Below are positions 34,421 through 44,219 of a stretch of 64,000 bases of DNA, piece by piece. Position 1 is the stretch's first letter. The number at the start of each line of letters is the position of its first letter. A program made the position numbers and the translations under genes. The notes below the pieces were generated by a model that ran no database searches, was not told the origin of the DNA, and saw only the letters and a program-made list of their open reading frames with translations. The stretch comes from Thermotogaceae bacterium (GTDB lineage Bacteria; Thermotogota; Thermotogae; Thermotogales; Thermotogaceae): assembly GCA_027077795.1 (NCBI GenBank), contig JALWTT010000006.1, positions 248,001 through 312,000 on the forward strand, given 5' to 3'.

Positions 34421-35389
34421 GTGGTCCTGGAGCTAAAGGATGTGACTATTCATTATAGAACCAGCCGGGGAATGGTGAAAGCCGTTGATATGGTTTCTTT
34501 CAACGTTGAAAAGAAGGAAACAGTGGGGCTCGTTGGAGAGTCTGGATCTGGGAAGTCAACACTTGGATTTGGAATTATGAAACTCCTGCCAAGAACCGCT
34601 GAGGTCGGAGGGAGGATACTGCTCAGTGGTGAGAATTTAGCGGAAAAGGATGAAAGTGAGATGCAGAAAATAAGAGGGACGAGAATCGCCATGATATTCC
34701 AGGACCCCATGACATCTCTCAATCCAGTTATGAAGGTTAGAGATCACTTCGTTGAAATGATAAAAACTCACAAGCCGGAGATCTCTGAGGAGAAAGCCGA
34801 GGAAATGGCAGCAAGGGCTTTAGAAGCGGTTGGAATAGACCCGATAAGGATGAAGGACTATCCATTCCAGTTCTCCGGTGGAATGAGACAAAGGGTGATG
34901 ATAGCTCTGGGACTCGTTTTGAATCCTGAAGTTGTGATTGCAGACGAGCCCACGACTTCACTTGATGTCATAGTCCAAGCGCAGATTTTGGAACTCCTCA
35001 AGGATCTCAAAGAGAAATACGACATGTCCATGATATTGATTACCCATGACCTTGGCGTTGTCGCGGAGATGGCGGACAAGATAGCCGTTATGTACGCAGG
35101 ACACCTTGTTGAATTTGCGGACAGCGAGAAGATATACTATGAACCCAAGCATCCATACACGAAGGCTCTTTTAGAGTCTATACCAAACACGGACATAAAC
35201 GACTTAAAGCTCAGATATATTCCAGGTTCTCCGCCAGATTTGGTGGATCCTCCAAAGGGTTGCAGATTTGCTCCCAGGTGCCCTGTGGCAAGGGAAATAT
35301 GCTTTAAAAAAGAGCCGCCAACTTTTGAAGTGGATGGGGTCAAGGTGAAATGCTGGCTTTATGAAGGTGAAAATGATGGCGATGGTTGA
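34421..35389 (+). CDS. oppD: Opp/Dpp-type ABC transporter ATPase (D subunit)
   Basis: A 322-residue ATP-binding subunit. Walker A is GESGSGKST (about 40-48), Q-loop MIFQDPMTSLNP, signature FSGGMRQRV, Walker B VVIADEPTTSLD, and H-loop LITHDLG. The C-terminal oligopeptide-transporter extension (PGSPPDLVDPPKGCRFAPRC) has the Cys cluster known to bind an Fe-S centre in several family members. GTG 34421 follows AGAGGTGATCTT. It overlaps the next ATPase gene by a few bases. Confidence 0.94.
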   Translation: MVLELKDVTIHYRTSRGMVKAVDMVSFNVEKKETVGLVGESGSGKSTLGFGIMKLLPRTAEVGGRILLSGENLAEKDESEMQKIRGTRIAMIFQDPMTSLNPVMKVRDHFVEMIKTHKPEISEEKAEEMAARALEAVGIDPIRMKDYPFQFSGGMRQRVMIALGLVLNPEVVIADEPTTSLDVIVQAQILELLKDLKEKYDMSMILITHDLGVVAEMADKIAVMYAGHLVEFADSEKIYYEPKHPYTKALLESIPNTDINDLKLRYIPGSPPDLVDPPKGCRFAPRCPVAREICFKKEPPTFEVDGVKVKCWLYEGENDGDG

Positions 35390-36353
35390 GGTTGAAGGTC
35401 TTAAGAAGCATTTTCCAGTTAGGAGAACATTTATAGATGCCATGATGGGGAAACCCCAACTCTATGTCAAAGCAGTTGATGGAGTATCGTTTAGCATTGA
35501 AGAAGGGGAAGTGCTCGGACTCGTTGGAGAGTCTGGATCTGGAAAGACGACAACTGGAAGATTGATACTGAGGTTGATAGAACCCACCGAAGGGAACATT
35601 AGGATAGCCGGAAACGATATAACGAGAATGGAAATGGAGGAGCTCAGGAAGTTCAGGAGAAACATACAGCTCATATTCCAGGATCCAATGGCCTCCTTAA
35701 ATCCATACATGAAAATAGGAGAAGCCGTCAAACATCCTCTTGATATACACGATATAGGGTCACCCAAAGAGAGGAAGAAAATGGTTTACGAGATGCTCGA
35801 GAGGGTCAACTTAACACCTCCAGATGAGTTTTATAGAAGATATCCAAAAGAGCTCTCAGGGGGTCAGCGTCAAAGGGTGGTTATAGCTAGAGCTCTCATA
35901 ACCAAGCCGAGTTTCGTTGTAGCGGATGAAGCCGTTGCGATGCTGGATGTCTCAATCAGATCACAACTTTTGAAGCTCCTGGCTGATCTAAAGAGAGATT
36001 TCAACCTCACGATGCTGTTCATCACTCACGATCTCGCTACGACGAAGTACGTGTGTGACAGGATAGCTGTGATGTACCTGGGGAAGATAGTGGAAATCGG
36101 ATCTTTTGAGCAGATCTACAGGAATCCAAAACATCCTTACACGAAAGCTCTCATATCAGCGGTTCCAGAACCGGATCCGAGGAGAAAGAAGGAGAGATTC
36201 ATTCCGCAAGGTGAAGTTCCGAATCCAATAAATCCACCAACAGGTTGTAGGTTTCATCCACGATGTCCATTCGCAAAAGACATATGTAAAGTTGAGGAGC
36301 CCCCTTTGAAAGACACTGGAGGTGGACAACTGGTAGCATGTCATCTCTATTGA
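35376..36353 (+). CDS. oppF: Opp/Dpp-type ABC transporter ATPase (F subunit)
   Basis: A 325-residue ATP-binding subunit. Walker A is GESGSGKTT, Q-loop LIFQDPMASLNP, signature LSGGQRQRV, Walker B FVVADEAVAMLD, and H-loop FITHDLA. The Walker B neighbourhood has Ala where most OppF proteins have Pro after the catalytic Glu. The C-terminal NPINPPTGCRFHPRCPFA is the family-typical extension with Cys residues. Candidate starts are ATG 35373, 35376 and 35382, all after GAAGGTGA; 35376 has the best spacing. Confidence 0.93.
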   Translation: MAMVEVEGLKKHFPVRRTFIDAMMGKPQLYVKAVDGVSFSIEEGEVLGLVGESGSGKTTTGRLILRLIEPTEGNIRIAGNDITRMEMEELRKFRRNIQLIFQDPMASLNPYMKIGEAVKHPLDIHDIGSPKERKKMVYEMLERVNLTPPDEFYRRYPKELSGGQRQRVVIARALITKPSFVVADEAVAMLDVSIRSQLLKLLADLKRDFNLTMLFITHDLATTKYVCDRIAVMYLGKIVEIGSFEQIYRNPKHPYTKALISAVPEPDPRRKKERFIPQGEVPNPINPPTGCRFHPRCPFAKDICKVEEPPLKDTGGGQLVACHLY

Positions 36354-36427
36354 GACTTCAAGTTGAAAATGGAAGTAGGGGTGTTTTGAAATAGAAATCC
36401 AAATTCTAAAGGAGGAGGTGTGGTGGT

Positions 36428-37936
36428 ATGAAGAGGTACTTAGTTATTCTTTTCGCTGTATTAGCTCTGCTGTCTTTCGCTACGAAGAGTACAGTTGTTG
36501 TGGGAACCACAGACAAGATAGTCATACTCGATCCGGCAAAAGCTTACGATTATCTCTCCGATAACATTCTTCAGAATATCTTGGTGGGACTTGTGGATTA
36601 CAAGATAGGAACCAGTGAGATAGTCCCGAAGCTGGCTACAAGCTGGGAGATCAGCAAGGACGGCCTGGTTTACACATTCCACATAAGGAAGGATGCGAAG
36701 TTCGAGGACGGAACGCCAATAGATGCAAAGGTCATCGCTTGGTCGCTCAACAGGTTCATGAAACTTAAAGGGGATCCCGCATTCCTTCTCACGGATGTTG
36801 TGAAATCCGTTGAAGCTGTTGGCGATTACACGCTCAAAGTTACCTTGAAGCAACCGGATGTTACATTCATTTCAAGGCTTGCTTTTACAGGCACCTATCC
36901 GGTGAACCCCAAGGAGTACCCGGATGACAAGTTCTTCCACGGAATGCCACAAAAGAGCGCTTCCGGACCTTACAAGATAGCCCAGTGGGTTAGAGATGTC
37001 AAAATAGTCCTTGAAGCCAACCCGTATTATTTCGGTGAGAAGCCGAAAACTAAAAGAATAGTTATCATGTTCTACGACGATGCGGCTACGCTCAGAATGG
37101 CGCTTGAGACCGGTGAAGTGGATGTAGCCTACAGAAGTCTCAATCCAAGGGACTTCCTCGATCTCAAGAAATCTTCATTTGTCAAGACATATGAGAGCAA
37201 TAACCCACAGATCCGCTACATTGTCTTCAACGTCAAAAAAGCGCCGTTTGACAACGTCCTTGTGAGAAGAGCTATAGCCTACGCCGTTAATAGGCAGGAA
37301 ATAGTCAACGATGTCTTTGTCGGGCTCGCAAGGCCACTCTACTCAATGATACCGATGGGAATGTGGGGACACGAGGACGTCTTCCCAAAGAGAGATCTCG
37401 CGAAGGCTAAAGAGCTTCTTCAGAAGGCTGGATACAGCGCTTCCAATCCTCTCAAGATCGACCTTTGGTACACTCCAACTCACTACGGACTCACCGAAGC
37501 TGACGTCGCTCAGGTCTTGAAGGAATCCCTTGAACAGACAGGAATGATAAAAGTCAACATAAAGTACGCGGAGTGGTCTACCTACATTGATTACTTCCTC
37601 AATGGACAAATGGGTATGTTCCTCCTTGGATGGTATCCAGACTATCTTGATCCTGACGACTACATCTCACCGTTCCTCGGAACGGAAGGTGCCAAGTCGC
37701 TTGGGAGTTTCTACAGCGACCCGCAGATGGACAAATGGATAATCGAGGCGAGGAGCTATGTCGATATAAACAAGAGAAAAGCGGTTTATCACGAAATCCA
37801 GCTCAAGCTTGCAAACGATGCTCCATACGTACCACTGTGGCAGGGGGTTGCAACGGCGGCATCGCTCACCAATGTGAAAGGGATCCTTCTCGAACCCACA
37901 CAAGTATTCCGTTACTACATAATTTACGCTGAGTGA
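36428..37936 (+). CDS. Family 5 extracellular solute-binding protein
   Basis: A 502-residue periplasmic binding protein of the oligopeptide/nickel family (SBP_bac_5). The signal peptide (1-18) lacks a lipobox Cys. Family landmarks are LATSWEISKDGLVYTFHIR (about 68-86), GPYKI, and RRAIAYAVNRQEIV. Members bind di/oligopeptides or, in Thermotogota, often oligosaccharides; the ligand cannot be deduced. AAGGAGGAGGTG gives a very strong ribosome site, and the GC-rich hairpin just after the stop may raise its transcript level above that of the transporter subunits. Confidence 0.94.
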   Translation: MKRYLVILFAVLALLSFATKSTVVVGTTDKIVILDPAKAYDYLSDNILQNILVGLVDYKIGTSEIVPKLATSWEISKDGLVYTFHIRKDAKFEDGTPIDAKVIAWSLNRFMKLKGDPAFLLTDVVKSVEAVGDYTLKVTLKQPDVTFISRLAFTGTYPVNPKEYPDDKFFHGMPQKSASGPYKIAQWVRDVKIVLEANPYYFGEKPKTKRIVIMFYDDAATLRMALETGEVDVAYRSLNPRDFLDLKKSSFVKTYESNNPQIRYIVFNVKKAPFDNVLVRRAIAYAVNRQEIVNDVFVGLARPLYSMIPMGMWGHEDVFPKRDLAKAKELLQKAGYSASNPLKIDLWYTPTHYGLTEADVAQVLKESLEQTGMIKVNIKYAEWSTYIDYFLNGQMGMFLLGWYPDYLDPDDYISPFLGTEGAKSLGSFYSDPQMDKWIIEARSYVDINKRKAVYHEIQLKLANDAPYVPLWQGVATAASLTNVKGILLEPTQVFRYYIIYAE

Positions 37937-37942
37937 TCTGTT

Positions 37943-37962
37943 CCCGCCCCGTCAGGGGCGGG
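37943..37962 (+). terminator. Hairpin between binding protein and permease B
   Basis: An 8-bp perfect GC stem CCCGCCCC/GGGGCGGG with a GTCA loop, 6 nt after the stop codon. It is followed by only TTT, so it is better read as a partial terminator or an mRNA-stabilising 3' hairpin than as a full terminator. Confidence 0.6.
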
Positions 37963-37980
37963 TTTCAAGGGGTGATGGAT

Positions 37981-38988
37981 TTGTCGCTCAAGCAGTACAT
38001 AATAGTTAGAACCATTCTTGCGATACCAATGCTTTTCATACTTCTGGCGGTTATATTCTTTGTTCTTAGAATTATGCCAGGAGACCCTGTTTTGGCAATC
38101 TTGGGTGGAAAGGCTCCAAAGACTGTTATAGACAGGTTAAGGCATGAGCTTGGACTTGATAAACCCATTATCGTTCAGTTTGGAGATTACCTTGCAAATC
38201 TCATGAAGGGGGATCTTGGAAAATCAACCTTTACAGAAAGACCCGTGTGGGATGAACTCATGGAACGCTTCCCAGCGACACTTGAGTTGACAGCTTTTGC
38301 TTTTGTGGTTGCGATTTTGATAGGAGTGTTTTGGGGTGCGGAAGCCGCGAGAAGGAAAGATGGGCCTGTGGATGTATCTGCCCGTATTTTCGCTATATTG
38401 TTGTACGCCATACCTGTTTTTTGGCTGGGTCTCATGATGCAGATGATATTCGGATCATACTTGAGGTGGCTTCCCATAGGATCGAGACTCTCACCAGCCA
38501 TCAACTTGAGGGTAATCACAGGTTTCTATCTCATAGACTCAATTATCACCCTGAATTGGGCAGCCTTTAAGGATACCTTGGCACATCTGGTTCTTCCCGG
38601 AACCACCCTTGGCCTAGTGATATCAAGCATTTTCTTGAGAATGGTCAGAAACAACGCTGTCCTGATGTACTCGATGGATTTTGTGAAGGCCGCTAGAGCG
38701 AGAGGAATAAAAGAAAGAGTTATCCTCTACAGGCATGTCCTTAAGAATGCTTTTGTTCCCATAATGACCATGATGGGGCTCCAATTCGCTCTCCTTCTGG
38801 GAGGAGCTGTCCTCACTGAAACCACATTTTCCTGGCCTGGAATGGGTAGTTATCTCGTTTTGAGGATAAAATACAGAGACTTTCCCGCCGTTCAGGGAAC
38901 GGTAGTTTTCTTCGCTCTGATTGTCATAGTCATAAGCATAATAGTTGATATAATAAACGCACTCGTGGATCCCAGGGTCAGGTACTAA
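37981..38988 (+). CDS. dppB: Opp/Dpp-type ABC transporter permease (B subunit)
   Basis: A 335-residue inner-membrane permease. The N-terminus IPMLFILLAVIFFVLRIMPGDP is typical of DppB/OppB, and the EAA loop is KAARARGIKERVILYRHVLKNA. About six membrane segments are visible. Starts possible are GTG 37972, ATG 37975 and TTG 37981; the TTG has the best distance from AAGGGGTGAT. It is separated from the other permease gene by three genes, an unusual order for this operon type. Confidence 0.92.
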   Translation: MSLKQYIIVRTILAIPMLFILLAVIFFVLRIMPGDPVLAILGGKAPKTVIDRLRHELGLDKPIIVQFGDYLANLMKGDLGKSTFTERPVWDELMERFPATLELTAFAFVVAILIGVFWGAEAARRKDGPVDVSARIFAILLYAIPVFWLGLMMQMIFGSYLRWLPIGSRLSPAINLRVITGFYLIDSIITLNWAAFKDTLAHLVLPGTTLGLVISSIFLRMVRNNAVLMYSMDFVKAARARGIKERVILYRHVLKNAFVPIMTMMGLQFALLLGGAVLTETTFSWPGMGSYLVLRIKYRDFPAVQGTVVFFALIVIVISIIVDIINALVDPRVRY

Positions 38989-38999
38989 GCTCAGCTCCA

Positions 39000-40448
39000 T
39001 TAAAGTGGCTTTATCAGCCCTATTATTATCCCGGTTATTCCCTCGCCTCCTAAAAGCCCAGATGCGGATATATTCCATGCATCGAGTTTTTTGGGGGAGA
39101 GTTTTTCAATCAGCAATCTGAGTACCCCTCCAAGTGCTACTGGAAGTGTTATGAAAAGCGGTAGGTAAAGCCCTATTCCGAATGTCAAAGCGGGGAGCTT
39201 TGCGAGTTGAAATGCAAAGGAGATTATCATGCCAATTATGGTGGCTTTTGTCAAAGCACTTCCTCCTAAAAATTTTGACACAGCAGCTGCTTGGGGAACG
39301 GGAAAGTAACTCCCAAAAGCGCTGCTCCCGTACTTTGAGTGGAGGGCGAATATCAGTATGGAAGCTATGACAGCCCCAACAGCTGCACCAAAAGCCTCTG
39401 AAATCAGTTGTGCTTTTGGATCACTTCCCAGAAGCTTTCCAGTTTTCATGTCTTGAAGGGAATCCCCAGCTAATCCCGTTGCTACGGCCACTGTTGCGGC
39501 AATCATCACGGCGTTGCTCATACTCAACCTGTGGACAAACCCCACAACGGATATAATGATTATGGCGAAGATTTCCATTGGATCAATCCCGGTGGTTCCA
39601 TCCACAACTCCAGCCATGTGAACCACAAGTACAGCTAAAACGGCGAAGATCGATGCTGAGACAGCATCTACTCCAGATGCGAGGATTACCAAAAATGCCA
39701 CCACAGCCACGAGTACATCTGTTCTTTCAATTTCCAACCTGCTCTTTTTGCTCCCAAGCAATGCCATTGCCAGCCCGCCACCTATCATCATCCCAAGCCC
39801 GAGATCCTTCACCCAGCTGAGTTTGAGGAACATCTGAGTTATTCCCCCAGCTAGCCAGCTCAGCGTTGGGGAAACTCCTATCATGAACCCAATTCCAACG
39901 GCCATGGGAAACATTCCGAAACTTTTGTACACAACTGGCACTAACCCCAAACCATCTCTGAGATATGTGAAGATTGCACTCGCTCCCATTGAAATGAACA
40001 AAATTCTAGCCTTTTTTCCCCCTTCATCTCCAGCTTTTATCGTATCGTATGCTGCTATTCCCATGGGAAATGTCAAATTCATCTCTTCAACATACCTCTT
40101 TCTAGTTGAAATTGTCATCCAAACGCCTATTAACGTACCAACGCTTGCTGCGAATACCACTCTCCAAAATGAGATGTTCCCTCCCCTTATCCACACAGCG
40201 GGGATGGTGAATGCCAATCCTCCAGCTACGAGGCCTCCTGCGGAAACTCCGGTATGTGCTACATTGATATCATGCAGGCTTCCTTTCAACGGTTTGAGAA
40301 TGAACATGGAAAAGAGAGCGGCAAAGACGGTAGGCCAAGGAAGCGCTCCCATTCTCAGGGCTACATAGATCGAACTCATCGTTACTAGGGCAGATCCAAC
40401 AGTCGCAACGATGAGGGAAGAGACTCTGAGTTGCTTCAACCAACTCAC
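39000..40448 (-). CDS. OPT-family oligopeptide transporter
   Basis: A 482-residue secondary transporter with about fourteen hydrophobic segments. The N-terminal half contains PLKGSLHDINVAHTGVSAGG, and the C-terminal half SFAFQLAKLPALTFGIGLYLPLF, consistent with the prokaryotic OPT/YSL family, which imports peptides or metal chelates using an ion gradient. It converges with the ABC importer, 11 bp stop to stop, so peptide uptake is a plausible shared theme. GTG 40448 and TTG 40439 are both possible starts; the latter lies better behind AGAGGTGAG. Confidence 0.85.
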   Translation of the reverse strand: MSWLKQLRVSSLIVATVGSALVTMSSIYVALRMGALPWPTVFAALFSMFILKPLKGSLHDINVAHTGVSAGGLVAGGLAFTIPAVWIRGGNISFWRVVFAASVGTLIGVWMTISTRKRYVEEMNLTFPMGIAAYDTIKAGDEGGKKARILFISMGASAIFTYLRDGLGLVPVVYKSFGMFPMAVGIGFMIGVSPTLSWLAGGITQMFLKLSWVKDLGLGMMIGGGLAMALLGSKKSRLEIERTDVLVAVVAFLVILASGVDAVSASIFAVLAVLVVHMAGVVDGTTGIDPMEIFAIIIISVVGFVHRLSMSNAVMIAATVAVATGLAGDSLQDMKTGKLLGSDPKAQLISEAFGAAVGAVIASILIFALHSKYGSSAFGSYFPVPQAAAVSKFLGGSALTKATIIGMIISFAFQLAKLPALTFGIGLYLPLFITLPVALGGVLRLLIEKLSPKKLDAWNISASGLLGGEGITGIIIGLIKPL

Positions 40449-40457
40449 CTCTCTTTC

Positions 40458-41315
40458 TCATATCATCACTTCGACATCTTCCCCTTCCCCCTTTACAGAA
40501 GCTTTGAGAGCCTCTATGGCGACCTCTATCATGCCTTCATCCGGTTCCTTAGTTGTAACCAGCTGAAGGAGCTTCCCAGGTGAGTTGAAGAGAAGAGATA
40601 CCGTTCTGGATTTGGAGGATAGAGCGAGAAGCTCATAAGCTATGGGTATGAGAACGGGAATTGCTACCGCTCGTGATATGAGCCTGTATTCCAAAGTTGG
40701 CTTAAAGAATATCGCTAGGATACTGTAGACTACCACGGACGTGATCAGAAAGATCATCAAAAAATTAGTTCCACACCTTTCGTGTATCCTACTGTATTTC
40801 TTAACTGAACTCGCTTTCAGATCTTCACCGGCTTCGTAAGCGTTGATGGTTTTGTGCTCCGCACCATGGTACATGAACATTCTTTTGACATCCTTCATGA
40901 GGGAAATAAACCACACATATAGGACAAATATGAAAACTCTGATAGTCCCCTCGACCAGTGAAAACAAGAATTCATTTCCCCTGAGTGGCCTGAGTATGTA
41001 CGTTATTCCCATTGGAAGGTAGAAAAATAATCCTATTGCCAGGAGAACGGCCAGGAGTATCGAGAAGAACTTTTCACTGCTTTTCATCTTCTGGCCTTCG
41101 AGAATCTCGACAGACCTGTTGAGTGCGTTTATCCCAAATTTGAGCGTGTAGTACAGGTTGTAAAATCCACGAACAAGCGGAACTTTTGATAAATTTGCTC
41201 TGTTTAAAGCTCCCATATCTTCCACTATTATTTGCTCTCCTTTTCTCACCGCTATAGCAGCCCTTTTTCCTATCATGAGAACACCTTCTACGACGGCCAT
41301 CCCACCAACTCGCAA
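40458..41315 (-). CDS. DUF1385 membrane protein
   Basis: A 285-residue integral membrane protein of the DUF1385 (YqhQ) family. The N-terminal VGGMAVVEGVLMIG and the central MYHGAEHKTINAYEAG motif are the conserved family landmarks. About four or five membrane segments are visible between residues 90 and 240. Function unknown; the conserved His/Glu in the central motif suggest an enzymatic or metal site. TTG 41315 is chosen as start because AGGAGG precedes it by 8 nt. An intrinsic terminator lies immediately before the Shine-Dalgarno. Confidence 0.85.
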   Translation of the reverse strand: MRVGGMAVVEGVLMIGKRAAIAVRKGEQIIVEDMGALNRANLSKVPLVRGFYNLYYTLKFGINALNRSVEILEGQKMKSSEKFFSILLAVLLAIGLFFYLPMGITYILRPLRGNEFLFSLVEGTIRVFIFVLYVWFISLMKDVKRMFMYHGAEHKTINAYEAGEDLKASSVKKYSRIHERCGTNFLMIFLITSVVVYSILAIFFKPTLEYRLISRAVAIPVLIPIAYELLALSSKSRTVSLLFNSPGKLLQLVTTKEPDEGMIEVAIEALKASVKGEGEDVEVMI

Positions 41316-41329
41316 CGGAAGCACCTCCT

Positions 41330-41350
41330 AAAAATGGCGCCGAAGGCGCC
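41330..41350 (-). terminator. Terminator after the second chemoreceptor gene
   Basis: On the minus strand a 6-bp all-GC stem GGCGCC/GGCGCC with a TTC loop is followed by ATTTTT. The run of T is directly followed by the AGGAGG of the DUF1385 gene. Confidence 0.8.
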
Positions 41351-41354
41351 TTGA

Positions 41355-42998
41355 TCACTCCAGTTTGTAGCTAGTTACGATATCCCTCAAGTTTTCTAAT
41401 TTCTCTTTCACCGTCTTGACGGAGGATGCGACCTCTTCTGTTGAAGCTGTCACATTCTGTATGGAAGCGTTGATCTCTTGCAGGGATGCTGTTATATCCG
41501 CAACGGTGTTCGCGTTCATAGTCATAGCCTGCGATATCTCGTCTATTGATCCCGCTTGTTCTTCCACAGAGGAAGTTATCTCTCTCAACATATCGACAAT
41601 TTTTTGCACACCCTCTATTATCTCATCGAGTTTTTGAGAGGCCACATCTGCTAGCCGTGAACCCTCTTCAATCTGGTTGTGAATCCTCTCTGCAACGTTT
41701 TCCGCTTCCTTGGAAACCCCACTTATCTCACCAACGACGTCTTTTATCCTGTCCGCAGCAGCTCGGCTCTCCTCTGCGAGTTTTCTTATCTCATCTGCAA
41801 CTACCGCGAATCCCTTCCCAGCTTCACCAGCCCTTGCAGCTTCTATCGCGGCGTTCAAGGCCAAGAGGTTTGTCTGCTCGGCTATGGACGTTATCGTTTC
41901 CACAAAATCTGTAATATCCTTCGCACCTTTGCTGAAGCTATCAACAACTTTGTTTATCTCGTCTGACACCGCGGTTATCTGTTTCATCTGTTCTATGACG
42001 TTCCCTATGACACCTCCACTTTCTCTTGCCTTTTGAGCCATATTTTCGGCATTCTCTCTGGCTGTTTCGGCGTTGCTGGCAATCGTTTTTGATGCGGCAG
42101 ATAGCTCTTGAGTCCCGGCAGTAGTCTGTTCGATCGAAGCGGATATGTCTTCCGTTTTATGAGCTATGGAGTCAACATTTTGGGCTATGGATGTCATGTT
42201 GCTTGAAACCTCTTCCATGGCATCCGATATCTGATCCATCTCATTTGATATATCTTCTGCGTTATCCTTAAGGTTCAGTAAACTGTTTCTCAGATGCTCC
42301 ATAGAGGATCGAAAAACATTCACGAGTTGGGATATCTCATCGCTTCCTCTATCCTCCTCTATGGCGACACTGAGGTCATCGTTTTTCATCCTGTTAGCCA
42401 CTTCCATCAGTTTGCTGAGGTGCCTCAGTATCCTATCAAGAACGAAGTATATGAGTGCTGCAAAAACTAGCATTATGATAAGTGGTACCACAATGGAAAG
42501 CTTTTTTGCCGTTTTCTCAAACGACTTGAGTTCACTCTCAGATTTATCCAGGTTGTTTTGAACGTTGGTATATATACCTTTTAAGCCGGACATGTAATCA
42601 CTTATGAGGCTGTCTATCTCTTCGAAGTCCTTCGTGTTTACCTTCCCAGATCCGAGCGCTTTAAGTATCTTAGCTTCAAAACCTTCTATATCCTTTCTTG
42701 AGACATTAGTTCCGAGATTTTTCTCAAGCTTATCCAATATGCTGTTGATCTCGTTCATGGTACTCTTAATCTCGTTCATTTGGCCACCACTCATGGCTCT
42801 TTTGAGCACCAGATATCTGAGTTCGTTCACTTTGGCTTCGAGTTTGCTCACTTGATGAATTTTTTCAACATCCACGCTGAGGACTTTGTCTATCTTCTTT
42901 GATATGCTTGATATCCCCCCAACCACGAAAAGTGAAACCAGCCACATGAGTATCATTGGAACAAGAGCTGTTGTTAGGAGCTTTGCACGCATCTTCAT
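41355..42998 (-). CDS. Methyl-accepting chemotaxis protein
   Basis: A 547-residue transmembrane chemoreceptor. TM1 spans about residues 8-29, an extracytoplasmic helical domain of about 135 residues follows (four-helix-bundle size), TM2 lies at about 166-188, then a HAMP domain and the cytoplasmic coiled coil with the tip [19 protein letters not shown]. The sensor domain is different from the PilJ-type one in the 9470-11158 receptor. ATG 42998 follows GGAGGTGAAATT. It lies 4 bp after a LOG-like gene in the skp-lptB operon. The signal sensed is unknown. Confidence 0.93.
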   Translation of the reverse strand: MKMRAKLLTTALVPMILMWLVSLFVVGGISSISKKIDKVLSVDVEKIHQVSKLEAKVNELRYLVLKRAMSGGQMNEIKSTMNEINSILDKLEKNLGTNVSRKDIEGFEAKILKALGSGKVNTKDFEEIDSLISDYMSGLKGIYTNVQNNLDKSESELKSFEKTAKKLSIVVPLIIMLVFAALIYFVLDRILRHLSKLMEVANRMKNDDLSVAIEEDRGSDEISQLVNVFRSSMEHLRNSLLNLKDNAEDISNEMDQISDAMEEVSSNMTSIAQNVDSIAHKTEDISASIEQTTAGTQELSAASKTIASNAETARENAENMAQKARESGGVIGNVIEQMKQITAVSDEINKVVDSFSKGAKDITDFVETITSIAEQTNLLALNAAIEAARAGEAGKGFAVVADEIRKLAEESRAAADRIKDVVGEISGVSKEAENVAERIHNQIEEGSRLADVASQKLDEIIEGVQKIVDMLREITSSVEEQAGSIDEISQAMTMNANTVADITASLQEINASIQNVTASTEEVASSVKTVKEKLENLRDIVTSYKLE

Positions 42999-43002
42999 AA
43001 TT

Positions 43003-43521
43003 TCACCTCCATTTCAAAAGATTGATCACTTCATCCACGCTTTCCGCTTGGAGCACTGCAGCTGTCTTTCTGTTGTCTAGGAACTTTCCATCTATCAAAA
43101 CAGAGGTGAAACGATCAGTCCACCCCCCTGTTCCTTTCAAAAAAATCAGTTTCTTCCCAGACGCATAAGCCAGCAGTATCTCGACAGCGGTTCCTATCTC
43201 CCCTCCGATGGAAACCACGGCTTCTGCGGAGTGAACGAGAATATGTGACCTCATCTGGAAATCCATCGAGGTGTATACGGGGACGTCTAGATACGGGTTC
43301 ACATACCCTTCTCCTTCTCTTTTTGGAAGAATCCCAATTACCAATCCTCCAGCCATTTTCGCCGCTTTGGAGACGAGTTCCATAACACCATCTCTCCCAC
43401 CTGTGATCACGATGTGCCCTTCCTCAGCGAGCTTCCTTCCAAGCTCCTTTGAAACTTCAGCCACTTCTGAAACAGGTGGTTCGTTCACGGGTCCTGAATA
43501 TCCCACAACTGCCACTCTCAT
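43003..43521 (-). CDS. LOG-like Rossmann-fold protein (TIGR00725 type)
   Basis: A 172-residue protein of the lysine-decarboxylase-like/LOG superfamily. The nucleotide-binding VVGYSGPV at the N-terminus, [15 protein letters not shown] (about 41-55) and [15 protein letters not shown] (about 105-119; the usual PGGxGTxxE pattern with Ser-Ile in place of Leu-Pro) are visible. Plant-like LOG enzymes cleave nucleotide monophosphates, but the role of the short TIGR00725 type is not established. The start overlaps the lptB stop by 4 bp. Confidence 0.8.
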   Translation of the reverse strand: MRVAVVGYSGPVNEPPVSEVAEVSKELGRKLAEEGHIVITGGRDGVMELVSKAAKMAGGLVIGILPKREGEGYVNPYLDVPVYTSMDFQMRSHILVHSAEAVVSIGGEIGTAVEILLAYASGKKLIFLKGTGGWTDRFTSVLIDGKFLDNRKTAAVLQAESVDEVINLLKWR

Positions 43522-44219
43522 TCCCCCAGATACACCTCCTTGACCACTTCAGAAGACAACACTTCCTCCGGTGAGCCACTCGCTATGATTTTTCCTTTGT
43601 GCATGACATAAAGTCTATCAACCACTTCGGCCAACTCATCCACGTTATGATCGGTTATTATTATCCCCAAATTCCTCCTTTTCAATTCCCTAACCATGCT
43701 TTGTATATCCTTGACGGTCTTCGGATCTATACCAACAAATGGTTCATCGAGTAGAAGAAAAGACGGCTTAAGGGTCATCATTCTGGCGAGTTCCAGTCTT
43801 CTTTTTTCCCCACCCGATAAATCGTCTGCAAGTTGGTCTTTAAGGTGTAATATTCCAAACTCTTTCAGTATACTTTCGGCCTTTTCCTTGACGTTTTTCT
43901 TCTCCCCTGAGAATGTCAGAACGATCTTCAGATTCTCTATTACGCTCAACCCGGAAAAAACAGATGTTTCCTGTTGAAGATATGTTATTCCAAGCCTAGC
44001 TCGCTCATGGACGGGAAGATATGTTATATCCACATCATCCAAAAAGATTCGTCCAGAGGACGGTGAAACTATTCCGAGTATCATATTGAAAGTAGTTGTT
44101 TTTCCAGCACCATTTGGTCCCAGAAGGCCTGCAACTTCACCTCTTTTCACCTCTATATCTACTCCTCTTACAACTTCTTTTCTTCCAAAGCGCTTTCTGA
44201 GTCCAACAGCCTTGATCAT
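43518..44219 (-). CDS. lptB: LptB-like ABC transporter ATPase
   Basis: A 233-residue ATPase. Walker A is GPNGAGKTT (about 35-43), Q-loop YLQQE, signature LSGGEKRR, Walker B LLLDEPFVGID. The segment GLLGPNGAGKTTTFNMILG and QQETSVFSGLSVIENL are characteristic of LptB, which powers lipopolysaccharide export together with LptFG. Thermotogota are generally reported to lack the lipid A pathway, so the substrate here is open. It overlaps the Skp-like gene by 4 bp. Relatives such as LivF are less similar at the QETSVF segment. Confidence 0.85.
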   Translation of the reverse strand: MIKAVGLRKRFGRKEVVRGVDIEVKRGEVAGLLGPNGAGKTTTFNMILGIVSPSSGRIFLDDVDITYLPVHERARLGITYLQQETSVFSGLSVIENLKIVLTFSGEKKNVKEKAESILKEFGILHLKDQLADDLSGGEKRRLELARMMTLKPSFLLLDEPFVGIDPKTVKDIQSMVRELKRRNLGIIITDHNVDELAEVVDRLYVMHKGKIIASGSPEEVLSSEVVKEVYLGE

